This document shows positions 1-6,330 of a stretch of DNA of 10,712 bases, one piece after another. The DNA is from Ignavibacteria bacterium (lineage in GTDB: Bacteria > Bacteroidota > Ignavibacteria > Ignavibacteriales > Melioribacteraceae), in contig DSBF01000496.1 of NCBI GenBank assembly GCA_011049495.1, forward strand, positions 1 through 10,712, given 5' to 3'. The notes under the pieces are model-generated. The model was not told where the DNA came from. It ran no database searches and saw only the letters and a program-made list of their open reading frames with translations. The translations under genes were made by a program, and so were the position numbers. Numbering within the stretch: position 1 is the first letter of the stretch; each line of letters begins with the position of its first letter.

Positions 1-1172
1 ACAACTTTGGGAATTACATCTCCCCCCTTTTCTATTATTACATAATCCCCTTCACGAATATCTTTTCTTTCAATCTCTTCAATATTATGAAGAGTTGCTC
101 TGCTAATTGTTGAGCCGGCTAAGAATACGGGTTCCAAATCTGCAACGGGTGTAAGTGTACCTGTTCTTCCTACCTGCCAAAATATTTTATTTAATCTTGT
201 TTCGGCTTGTTTGGCTTTAAACTTATATGCAACCGCCCAACGCGGTGATTTTGCAATACTGCCAAGATTACGCTGATATTTAACTGAATTTACTTTTACG
301 ACAACGCCATCAATTTCGTATGGAAGTTCTTCTCTTTTTTCTTCCCATACTTTGCAGAATTCCAATACTTCATTGATATTCTTACATAATTTATAATTTG
401 GATTAACTTTCAATCCAAGCTGTTTTATCAATTCCAAACTTTCTGATTGTGTTTCTATTTGGTTGTTTTCGGAAGCCAAAAAATAAACAAATAGATCAAG
501 TGGGCGCTGTGCAACAAGTTTTGGGTCTTGCAATTTCAATGTGCCTGCAGTTGAATTCCGCGGATTAGCAAATGTTTTTTCACCTTTTTCTTCTCGGTCC
601 TTATTAAACTTTTTGAATGCCTCAACTTCCATAAAAATTTCACCACGAACTTCTATTTTAGAAAGATCGTACTTAGAATTTTTTATTTTGTTGAGCCGAA
701 GGGGAACTGAACGAATTGTCTTTACATTGTTTGTAATTTCTTCACCAACGGTACCATCACCCCTTGTTGCCGCAGTAACTAAATTGTAGTTTTCATACCT
801 AATTGATACGGAAACTCCGTCAATTTTTAATTCAGCTATATATTCAACTTCAGCAATATTACCGATGCCTTCTCGCACGCGTCTGTCAAAATCAAATAAT
901 TCATCTTCGCTGTATGTATTGGACAAACTGAGCATCGGAATCTTGTGTTGAACAGGTTTGAACTCCTTTGTTAAATCTGAACCGACGCGTTGTGTTGGTG
1001 AATCCGGTGTAATTAATTCGGGATATTCACTTTCAAGTTTCTCAAGTTCTTTATAAAGTTTATCGTACTGTTCGTCTGGTATTTTCGGTTCAGTTAAAAT
1101 GTAGTAATTATAATCGTGGTAACGAATTTCTTCGCGCAATTCTTCAATTCGTTTTTCAATGTTAGAACTCAT
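1..1172 (-). CDS. ligA: NAD-dependent DNA ligase LigA, N-terminal part (3' end outside window)
   Basis: Seals nicks in duplex DNA during replication and repair, using NAD+ to adenylate its active-site lysine. About 390 residues are visible from the ATG at 1172, and the frame is still open at base 1. The first ~60 residues have the HD-x-YY pattern (RYHDYNYYIL) of the NAD-binding Ia domain. The adenylation motif KIDG follows, with the catalytic lysine at residue 116. Later landmarks are an EVRGEIFM segment, ANPRNSTAGTLK, EIDGVVVKV and the start of the OB fold (EKGGDVIPKV). The zinc finger, HhH and BRCT parts lie beyond the window. The start is 7 bases after the rodZ stop, so the gene is probably the third of an rsmB-rodZ-ligA transcript. 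No clear Shine-Dalgarno site precedes it. The family assignment is secure. Confidence 0.97.
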   Translation of the reverse strand, partial: MSSNIEKRIEELREEIRYHDYNYYILTEPKIPDEQYDKLYKELEKLESEYPELITPDSPTQRVGSDLTKEFKPVQHKIPMLSLSNTYSEDELFDFDRRVREGIGNIAEVEYIAELKIDGVSVSIRYENYNLVTAATRGDGTVGEEITNNVKTIRSVPLRLNKIKNSKYDLSKIEVRGEIFMEVEAFKKFNKDREEKGEKTFANPRNSTAGTLKLQDPKLVAQRPLDLFVYFLASENNQIETQSESLELIKQLGLKVNPNYKLCKNINEVLEFCKVWEEKREELPYEIDGVVVKVNSVKYQRNLGSIAKSPRWAVAYKFKAKQAETRLNKIFWQVGRTGTLTPVADLEPVFLAGSTISRATLHNIEEIERKDIREGDYVIIEKGGDVIPKV

Positions 1173-1179
1173 AGAATTT

Positions 1180-2004
1180 TTAATTAGATGGGTTAATCAA
1201 ACCGTCTTTATTAACTGAAAATAATTTTCGTTCTCCCTTATTACCTGAAAAGTCCAACGGATTACCGTTCAATTCAATTGAAACACCACCGGCGTTGCCA
1301 ACAATAATATCAAATTTTTGGGCTGCTCTAACTACTAAGGAAGTATTTCTGTACATCATAAATTCTTTATCGATTTTTTCATCAATAGTAATATTTATCC
1401 AGCAAGTATCAATTGCTTTGAAACTAAGTGTAAGTGAATCAACTGTTGATTCAGAAGTTTCAGGAATATTTTTTTCATCAATAGAAAATCTTTGTCTCTG
1501 CTCTTCAAGAACTTCTTCAAACGGTTTTTCAACTACAAATTCGGGTTCCGAGTTTTTAATAAAAAGAAAATAGGACATAACAATTAGAATAAATATTATT
1601 ACTGCTGATACTGAGATTAAAATTTTATTTTTATTAAGATTATTCGAAGTTTTTGTCCGTGGTTGAGGTATATCATCAGAAAATTCTTTTTTAATTTTCT
1701 CCGGTTCCTCTTGGGTTTTCAAATCATCTACAGGTGTGGTTTCTTTAGCTAAAGTTTTGCCGCTTTTTAGCAAATCATATTTTTCAAGTGTTTCTTTTGG
1801 TTCTAATCCGCAATGTACGGCATATTCTTTAATAAAAGCACGAACATAAACTTCCGGCAGGATATTAAAATTCCCTTCTTCAATTGCTTTTAAAAACTTA
1901 ATATCGATACGTGTTTTTGATGCAATATGTTGAAGAGTTACTTCAGCTTTTTCGCGTGCTTCTTTAAGTTCTTCGCCAAAATTTTTCAATTCTTCAGCCG
2001 GCAT
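1180..2004 (-). CDS. rodZ: RodZ-like cytoskeletal/cell-shape protein (HTH, one membrane span, DUF4115)
   Basis: 274 residues in the RodZ layout. Residues ~9-75 form a Cro/C1-type helix-turn-helix domain (EELKEAREKAEVTLQHIASK...), which in RodZ proteins contacts MreB rather than DNA. A charged linker covers ~80-126. One membrane span lies at ~127-149 (ILISVSAVIIFILIVMSYF). The C-terminal part, ~190-266, resembles the periplasmic DUF4115 domain (DTCWINITID ... GNAGGVSIELNGNPLDF). In the family the protein links MreB to the cell-wall elongation machinery. The ATG directly follows the rsmB stop (TAAATG), so the two are likely translationally coupled. The ligase gene starts 7 bases downstream. No MreB or Rod gene is visible in the window. 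Another HTH-anchored membrane protein is possible, but the full domain order fits RodZ best. Confidence 0.88.
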   Translation of the reverse strand: MPAEELKNFGEELKEAREKAEVTLQHIASKTRIDIKFLKAIEEGNFNILPEVYVRAFIKEYAVHCGLEPKETLEKYDLLKSGKTLAKETTPVDDLKTQEEPEKIKKEFSDDIPQPRTKTSNNLNKNKILISVSAVIIFILIVMSYFLFIKNSEPEFVVEKPFEEVLEEQRQRFSIDEKNIPETSESTVDSLTLSFKAIDTCWINITIDEKIDKEFMMYRNTSLVVRAAQKFDIIVGNAGGVSIELNGNPLDFSGNKGERKLFSVNKDGLINPSN

Positions 2005-3372
2005 TTATTTTACTCTTTTAATTTTTGCAGCAAATGATCCATCTATAAAATGAATATTTGTAAATGTTTGTACAAAACCTTTATCGTTGCATACATCTTT
2101 ACTAAAAAAAGTATTTGCGGGAACAAGTTCAAAATCGGAATTTTTCATTAAGAATTCATTTATGATTTCATGATTCTCTTCAGGTTCAATTGTGCATGTA
2201 CTGTATACAATAAATCCACCGACTTTAACTTGCTTTGCACCGTTTTCCAATAACTCTTTTTGAGTTACATTTAATTTACGAATATCACCAATATCTCGCT
2301 TCCATTTTATATCCGGTTTCTTTCTCAATGTACCCAAGCCTGAGCACGGTGCGTCAATCAAAACCCGGTCAAATTTTCCTTCGTCATTAAATTCTCTTGA
2401 ATCGGCAACCAATAGTTTTACATTTTTAACTTTCATTCTTTCCAAATTCTTTTCGAGAATGTTCAAACGGCTTTCAAATTGGTCAATTGCAATAATTTCA
2501 CCTTCGTTATTCATTAACTCTGCAAGATGTGCGGTCTTACCACCGGGCGCAGCACAAAAATCCAAGACTCTCATTCCTGGTTTGGGATCAAGTAATATCG
2601 GAGGGAAACCGGTGCTTTCATCTTGAACACTGAAATATCCTTTTGCAAAGTATTCCCATGCAGTAATATTTGTCAAATTTGCTAAGCGAATGTAATTAGG
2701 AAGAAAAGTTGTATCTGAGTATTCAAGATTCACACCGTCTAATAACTTCTTTAATTCTTCCTTTGTTGTAACGAGATTATTAACACGTAATGTTAAATCC
2801 GGTTTATTATTATTTGCAATCAATAATTCTTCCGTGAACTCTCTTCCAAATGATTTAAGCCAACGTTTAATTAACCAAGACGGATGAGAATAATAAGCCG
2901 ATAGGTAATTAGTTTCTTCTTCGGTTTGATCGGGATATCTAATATTATTTTTACTTCTAATAATGTTTCGCAGCACTGCGTTTGTAAGGTCAGCCGGTTT
3001 TTGTCCTTGGATCTTTTTTACAAATTCTACAGCTTCATTAACAGCGGCATATTCGGGAATTTTCTCGAGAAATAAAATTTGATAAAGAGCAACCCGCATT
3101 GCATTTTTAACATTAGGTATACATTTGGAAAATTGTCCTTTATAAAATCCGTTTAGAATCCAGTCAATTCTGCCAAGCCATCGAATAACGCCGTGAACTA
3201 TTTCAAAAAGCAAAGCTTTATCAACACCGGAGAGTTCAGAATTTTTTATTTCAATATCAAGTAATTTATCCAAATATGCATCAGTTCTATCAACACGATT
3301 AAGAATTTTTACAGCTAAGCCTCTAACACCTGAATAAATTTCGGGTCCCTTATAAACAGTATCTTGTTCCAT
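2005..3372 (-). CDS. rsmB: 16S rRNA (cytosine-C5)-methyltransferase RsmB
   Basis: 455 residues, a usual length for RsmB/Sun, which methylates C967 of 16S rRNA (E. coli numbering) with S-adenosylmethionine. Residues ~15-140 are the NusB-like RNA-binding domain found in RsmB (SGVDKALLFEIVHGVIRWLGRID, then PEYAAVNEAVEFVKK). The Rossmann methyltransferase part has the SAM loop VLDFCAAPGGKTAHL at ~269-283. It also has motif IV DAPCSGLGTLRKKPDIKW, whose cysteine is residue 343. Motif VI, YSTCTIEPEENHEII, carries the nucleophilic cysteine at 393. Both catalytic cysteines are present. The end GSFAAKIKR fits the family. The gene opens a new transcript after the terminator at 3474-3506. The ~100 bases upstream are AT-rich, and I see only a weak promoter-like pair there. 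A GGA-type ribosome site lies about 13 bases before the ATG. Confidence 0.96.
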   Translation of the reverse strand: MEQDTVYKGPEIYSGVRGLAVKILNRVDRTDAYLDKLLDIEIKNSELSGVDKALLFEIVHGVIRWLGRIDWILNGFYKGQFSKCIPNVKNAMRVALYQILFLEKIPEYAAVNEAVEFVKKIQGQKPADLTNAVLRNIIRSKNNIRYPDQTEEETNYLSAYYSHPSWLIKRWLKSFGREFTEELLIANNNKPDLTLRVNNLVTTKEELKKLLDGVNLEYSDTTFLPNYIRLANLTNITAWEYFAKGYFSVQDESTGFPPILLDPKPGMRVLDFCAAPGGKTAHLAELMNNEGEIIAIDQFESRLNILEKNLERMKVKNVKLLVADSREFNDEGKFDRVLIDAPCSGLGTLRKKPDIKWKRDIGDIRKLNVTQKELLENGAKQVKVGGFIVYSTCTIEPEENHEIINEFLMKNSDFELVPANTFFSKDVCNDKGFVQTFTNIHFIDGSFAAKIKRVK

Positions 3373-3473
3373 TGAAAATAATTGTTCCTTTTAAGTATGG
3401 AATAAAGTTTTTTAAAATAGTAAAAATAATGGACTAATATCGGGTTGAGCAATAAACAAAACATATTTAAAAC

Positions 3474-3506
3474 AAAAAAAGGGCTGTAACAGAAGTTACA
3501 ACCCTT
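3474..3506 (-). terminator. Rho-independent terminator after rpmE2
   Basis: Read on the minus strand, a 12-bp stem (AAGGGTTGTAAC paired with GTTACAGCCCTT, one T-G wobble) closes a 4-base TTCT loop and is followed directly by a run of seven T. It begins 18 bases after the rpmE2 stop. This is the clearest terminator in the window, and it separates the sigma/anti-sigma/rpmE2 block from rsmB-rodZ-ligA. Confidence 0.93.
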
Positions 3507-3524
3507 AGTTAGTAGTATAAAACA

Positions 3525-3776
3525 TTATTCTTTTTTACGACCGTATTTTCGATTGAATTTCTCAACTCTACCGGCAGAATCAAGAATTTTTTGTTTACCG
3601 GTAAAGAAAGGATGCGAAGCACTTGAAATTTCCATCTTAACCAACGGATATTCTTTTCCGTCTTCCCATACAATCGTATCTTTTGTATCAACGGTTGATC
3701 TTGTTAAAAAAGCATAGTCTACCGACATATCTTTAAAAACAACCGGTCTGTAATTAGGATGAATTCCTTTTTTCAT
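3525..3776 (-). CDS. rpmE2: 50S ribosomal protein L31 type B
   Basis: 83 residues, typical for type B L31, a protein of the large ribosomal subunit that bridges to the small-subunit head. It has the type B signatures HPNYRPVVFKDMS near the N-terminus, STVDTKDTIVWEDGKEYPLVKMEISS in the middle and SHPFFTGKQK...GRVEKFNRKYG at the end. There is no cysteine at all, so this is the zinc-free ('C minus') form. In many bacteria that form is made under zinc limitation, but in others it is the only L31, and the window cannot decide which applies. The ATG at 3776 has an AGGA ribosome site 5 bases upstream. A promoter-like pair with a palindromic spacer lies in the 61-base gap before it, and a strong terminator follows. 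It is probably expressed alone, with possible read-through from the sigma/anti-sigma pair. Confidence 0.97.
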   Translation of the reverse strand: MKKGIHPNYRPVVFKDMSVDYAFLTRSTVDTKDTIVWEDGKEYPLVKMEISSASHPFFTGKQKILDSAGRVEKFNRKYGRKKE

Positions 3777-3808
3777 TTTATTCCTAGACTAAATTTTTAC
3801 GGACTGTA

Positions 3809-3837
3809 AATATATCCAATCATGGATATAAATACAA
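3809..3837 (-). promoter_or_regulatory. Predicted housekeeping promoter of rpmE2
   Basis: On the minus strand TTGTAT (3837-3832) and TATATT (3814-3809) are exactly 17 bases apart, close to the sigma-70 consensus. The predicted transcript would start near 3802, giving a leader of about 26 bases before the rpmE2 ATG. The -35 box begins at the base next to the stop codon of the upstream gene. This is a sequence match only, and the AT-rich background raises the chance of a random fit. Confidence 0.6.
3811..3830. repeat. 8-bp inverted repeat in the rpmE2 promoter spacer (possible operator)
   Basis: TATATCCA and TGGATATA are perfect inverted arms around a 4-base centre, so the element is a 20-base palindrome. 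It covers most of the spacer and four bases of the predicted -10 box, a position where a bound dimer would block RNA polymerase. It has no T run after it, so a terminator role for the upstream gene is less likely. I cannot assign the binding protein. A zinc-responsive repressor is a guess based only on the regulation of type B L31 in other bacteria. Confidence 0.5.
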
Positions 3838-4521
3838 CTACTCTTTCTCTGTTTTTTGAGCTTTTTTCAAAGAATCAAGCTTTGTTTTGTGTAATTCTAT
3901 AGATTCTTTGCTTGCTCGTTCTTTAATAAAAAATCCATCAAAATTTGATGGTTGCGAGCCACCGCTAACTAACTGACCCCGCTGAACTCTGTTTTGCTGA
4001 ACTCTATTTCCGGTAACATACGAATCGAGATCTACCGCACTATTATCATCAAAAGGAAGATTAACTGTCTCAACCGTCACTGCGTCCGAAGGTTCAACAA
4101 CAACCCGTACAATATTGGAAGGCGGCACTTCTGTATCATCAGCTTGAGTAAGAACTTTTTCTTCTGTATAACTGGAAATCATTTCAGGCTGAGAAAGAAC
4201 AATTGTATCGGTTTTTGCAGCAGAATAATTCGCTCTAATCTCCGGTGGAGTTAAAAAAGGATTTTCCAGATTGACATTTGATTCGGTAAAAAAGAAAAAG
4301 AAAATCATTATAGAAAATGTAACCGCAGCCGCCGGAGCCAAAGCACGGTTAAATAGTAATTTTCGCTCAGGAGCCGATAATTCAAAATTCTGGTTTTGGA
4401 TTTTTACCATCAAGTTAAATTCAAAGTTATCTTCGGCTTTAACTTTCGGTAAATTTTTGAGATCGGATATTATGTGAGCAAATTTTTGTTCTTCGTTAGA
4501 ATGGTAACTGTTAATTCCCAT
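3838..4521 (-). CDS. Probable membrane anti-sigma factor, zinc-less
   Basis: 227 residues. It starts 4 bases after the stop of the ECF sigma gene, the usual place for the cognate anti-sigma factor. The cytoplasmic N-terminal ~58 residues include LPKVKAEDNFEFNLMVKIQ, which resembles the LP-x-F-x-L-I stretch seen in membrane anti-sigma factors of Bacteroidota-type bacteria. One hydrophobic span follows at ~60-79 (ALAPAAAVTFSIMIFFFFF). The remaining ~148 residues would be outside the cytoplasmic membrane. They are acidic and Ser/Thr/Val-rich, with a short repeated NRVQQ/NRVQR segment at ~172-181 and a charged, probably helical tail at ~200-227. The protein has no cysteine, so the HxxxCxxC zinc motif of ZAS anti-sigma factors is absent. 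I recognise no domain in the outer part. The role is inferred from context and topology. A sigma-dependent membrane protein of another kind is the alternative. Confidence 0.65.
   Translation of the reverse strand: MGINSYHSNEEQKFAHIISDLKNLPKVKAEDNFEFNLMVKIQNQNFELSAPERKLLFNRALAPAAAVTFSIMIFFFFFTESNVNLENPFLTPPEIRANYSAAKTDTIVLSQPEMISSYTEEKVLTQADDTEVPPSNIVRVVVEPSDAVTVETVNLPFDDNSAVDLDSYVTGNRVQQNRVQRGQLVSGGSQPSNFDGFFIKERASKESIELHKTKLDSLKKAQKTEKE
3981..4010. repeat. 15-bp tandem duplication inside the anti-sigma gene
   Basis: Two adjacent 15-base units, gctgaactctgtttt and gctgaactctatttc, match at 13 of 15 positions. Read on the minus strand they are in frame and encode the paired pentapeptides NRVQQ and NRVQR in the predicted extracytoplasmic region. 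The unit is a multiple of three, so gain or loss of a copy would keep the reading frame. Confidence 0.8.
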
Positions 4522-4525
4522 AGGC

Positions 4526-5119
4526 TTATTCTTTATAGATATTTTTTAATAGTTTTTGAAGTTGTGTTCTTCCTCTGTTTATTCTTGATTTAACTGTCCC
4601 AATTGAAAGACCAGTTATATCTGCAATTTCTTCGTAAGTGAATTCTTCAATGTCTCGCAGAATAACTACTTCGCGGTAGACCGGTTTCACTTTTAAAAGA
4701 GCATTTTGAATAATATGACTCTTGATATTACTGTCAGCAAGTCTATCCGGTTCAAAGAACGATTTATCTTCAATTTGGATTTTCTTGCTTTCGTCATCAT
4801 CAATATTGTTATCAAGCGAAAATATTTTTCTTCGTTTTCTTCGCTTTAACTCATTTTTTGCTAGGTTACCGGCAATTGTATAAATCCATGTCGAAAATTT
4901 GGCAAAGGACTTATAAGAGTCTTTGTTCAAATAAAATTTGATCATCGTGTCTTGGACAATATCAGTACTGGCGTCGCGGTCACCAACAAACCTAAAAACA
5001 AAATTGGTAAGAGGGTCTTTGAATCTCTTCACCAAAATTTCAAAAGCTTCAAGAGTTTCGTTATCCTGGAACTCTTTAATTAATTCTTCGTCAGTTAATT
5101 CAGTAAGCTTTTTTGTCAA
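4526..5119 (-). CDS. ECF RNA polymerase sigma factor (SigW/RpoE type), TTG start
   Basis: 197 residues with the two sigma domains that define extracytoplasmic-function sigma factors. Region 2 lies at ~25-95 (AFEILVKRFKDPLTNFVFRF, the D-x-VQD-T motif near 53-58, then FSTWIYTIAGNLAKNELKRRKRRK). Region 4 lies at ~138-192 (LLKVKPVYREVVILRDIEEFTYEEIADITGLSIGTVKSRINRGR), with a clear helix-turn-helix. An acidic linker joins them. It would direct RNA polymerase to a stress or envelope regulon and be held by the downstream membrane protein. The only sensible start is TTG at 5119: an in-frame TAA sits two codons upstream and the next ATG is deep in region 2. An AAGG site lies about 10 bases before the TTG. 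A promoter-like pair precedes the gene. The regulon and signal are unknown. Confidence 0.94.
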   Translation of the reverse strand: MTKKLTELTDEELIKEFQDNETLEAFEILVKRFKDPLTNFVFRFVGDRDASTDIVQDTMIKFYLNKDSYKSFAKFSTWIYTIAGNLAKNELKRRKRRKIFSLDNNIDDDESKKIQIEDKSFFEPDRLADSNIKSHIIQNALLKVKPVYREVVILRDIEEFTYEEIADITGLSIGTVKSRINRGRTQLQKLLKNIYKE

Positions 5120-5158
5120 CTGTTTTTATACCTTAATCCATGAAAAAATGTTTCAAAT

Positions 5159-5173
5159 AAATTAGCCTAATTT
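5159..5173. repeat. 7-bp inverted repeat overlapping the sigma promoter -10 (possible operator)
   Basis: AAATTAG and CTAATTT are perfect inverted arms around one central base, giving a 15-base palindrome that includes the whole predicted -10 box. Its sequence is unlike the palindrome before rpmE2, so a common regulator is unlikely. It is AT-rich, so a chance origin cannot be excluded. Confidence 0.42.
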
Positions 5174-5187
5174 CTTTCCCTAATCAA
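5159..5187 (-). promoter_or_regulatory. Predicted promoter of the ECF sigma gene
   Basis: In the 88-base gap after holA, TTGATT (5187-5182) and TAATTT (5164-5159) on the minus strand are 17 bases apart and fit a housekeeping promoter moderately. The transcript would start near 5152 with a leader of roughly 33 bases before the TTG. A GAAAC tetramer-plus-C, reminiscent of ECF -35 elements, occurs just downstream at 5150-5154. I could not pair it with a convincing -10, so autoregulation is not shown by sequence. Confidence 0.42.
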
Positions 5188-5207
5188 TTTTTGTTTAAGA
5201 AAAAAAT

Positions 5208-6221
5208 CTAGTCAGAAATCATCTCACTAATTAAAATTGATAAGACGGTTTTATGATCAGCGGAAGTAGTTTTTACAGTAATATCGGCATTCAAAAGAGC
5301 TCCGGAGGCTTTTAATAATCTATTTTCATTTTTAAAGATATTCTTACTTACAGAATTCTTAAAATAAAAATAATTTACTTCAGCCATCTTAGCCGCTTCG
5401 GCTAAATCAATACCTTTTTTTGATAATTCCATCCATTGTGCGTTGAATAAACAATAATTGTTCAACATTGAAATCAATTGCCCAATTTCTGTACCGTTTT
5501 CGATCAAATTATAAGCTATTTCAAGTGCTTTTGATTTATTTCCACTACCGATTGCATCAAGCAGATTAAATGTTGTAAACTTTCGAGTACTAGAAGCTAA
5601 ATCAGTAATTATATCAAAAGTTATTTCTTTTCCTTCACCTAAATTATCATAAAATTTCTGCATCTGCATTTCAAGGAGAGATTTTTCTTCTCCAACAATT
5701 TCCGTTAAAGCTAATGCATTTTCGTAGGAAAGATTAGTTTTGTTCTTTTTTGCATGCTTTACCAACCAATCGGCAAGCTCATGTTGCTTTAACTTTACTG
5801 CCTCAAACATATATTTTTTATTATGCAGAGAGGCATATGGTTCTATTTTAGTAGCATTAACCTTTCCGGGTTGAGTTATAATCAAATAAAGATATTCCGG
5901 GGGCGAATTAATAATTTCAGTAAACTTTTTCTTATCGTCGATATTAGAAAAATCCTTTAATACCACAAGTTTTTTACTTCCCCCGAAAGGAAAAGAAAGT
6001 AAAAGATCGATAATTTGTTGAGCCGAGGTTTTCTTCTCGGTAGAAATAATCTCTTTATCAAAGTCCGAACCAAGCATAGGCTCAATTTTTTCGATTAATA
6101 ATTTAACTGCACCGTCAATTGCATATGTATCTTCACCGCATATAAATATAACAGGCGGAAGTTTTTCTCCCCTTATTAGGTCTGGTAACTCATATAAAGA
6201 TCTGTGCTTAACCTTAGCCAT
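5208..6221 (-). CDS. holA: DNA polymerase III subunit delta
   Basis: 337 residues, the normal length for HolA, the clamp-loader subunit that opens the beta sliding clamp. The N-terminal segment PPVIFICGEDTYAIDGAVKLLIEKI (~22-46) is the family's degenerate AAA+ start (usually YLLYGDE). FPFGGSKKLVVLKDFSNI at ~77-94 is the second family landmark. The helical C-terminal half (LLDAIGSGNKSKALEIAYNLIENGTEIGQLISMLNNY) matches the collar-forming domain. The ATG at 6221 overlaps the last 8 bases of the small transporter-subunit gene (ATGGCTAA). A GA-rich stretch lies just upstream. It is the last gene of the tightly packed run that begins beyond position 10712. No convincing terminator follows it before the sigma gene. 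Confidence 0.94.
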   Translation of the reverse strand: MAKVKHRSLYELPDLIRGEKLPPVIFICGEDTYAIDGAVKLLIEKIEPMLGSDFDKEIISTEKKTSAQQIIDLLLSFPFGGSKKLVVLKDFSNIDDKKKFTEIINSPPEYLYLIITQPGKVNATKIEPYASLHNKKYMFEAVKLKQHELADWLVKHAKKNKTNLSYENALALTEIVGEEKSLLEMQMQKFYDNLGEGKEITFDIITDLASSTRKFTTFNLLDAIGSGNKSKALEIAYNLIENGTEIGQLISMLNNYCLFNAQWMELSKKGIDLAEAAKMAEVNYFYFKNSVSKNIFKNENRLLKASGALLNADITVKTTSADHKTVLSILISEMISD

Positions 6222-6330
6222 TTTTTCTCTTCTGATTTTCTTTACTTATAGCTTTTGATAGAAAAAACAAAAAGCCACCCCAAACCAAAGTAGTAATGAA
6301 TAACATAGTAATAATAGAAATTAAGTCCAT
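6214..6330 (-). CDS. Small single-span subunit of an NSS transporter (MetS-like), 38 aa
   Basis: A 38-residue protein, MDLISIITMLFITTLVWGGF followed by LFFLSKAISKENQKRKNG. It has one membrane helix (~3-25) carrying a WGG motif and a basic cytoplasmic-type tail. This matches the methionine/alanine-import NSS small-subunit family. In Corynebacterium the MetS small subunit is needed together with the transporter MetP. The gene is joined to both neighbours: its ATG overlaps the transporter's TAA (TAATG), and its own TAA overlaps the holA start (ATGGCTAA). That arrangement argues for a real, translationally coupled gene. It fills the apparent gap between the transporter and holA. The substrate is not shown by sequence. 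The symbol is left blank because methionine transport is not established here. Confidence 0.82.
   Translation of the reverse strand: MDLISIITMLFITTLVWGGFLFFLSKAISKENQKRKNG

Noticed and set aside
541..789. Plus-strand open frame of 82 residues
   Set aside because: It lies wholly antisense to ligA, whose motifs are intact in this stretch, and its translation shows no domain. It is a shadow frame.
3373..3473. Promoter of the rsmB-rodZ-ligA run
   Set aside because: The best pair (TTGCTC and TATTTT, 18 bases apart) matches poorly in an AT-rich stretch. A promoter is expected here, but I cannot place it.
3509..3691. Minus-strand 60-residue frame overlapping rpmE2
   Set aside because: It is out of frame with the clearly recognised L31 protein, which explains the same bases. 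It runs into the terminator region.
4271..4477. Plus-strand open frame with lysine-rich start
   Set aside because: Antisense to the membrane span and N-terminal domain of the anti-sigma gene. The Phe-rich span produces the lysine run by complementarity.
5188..5207. Possible terminator after holA (T run with a facing A run)
   Set aside because: The arms are only T/A homopolymers around an 8-base loop with no G-C pairs, which is too weak to call.
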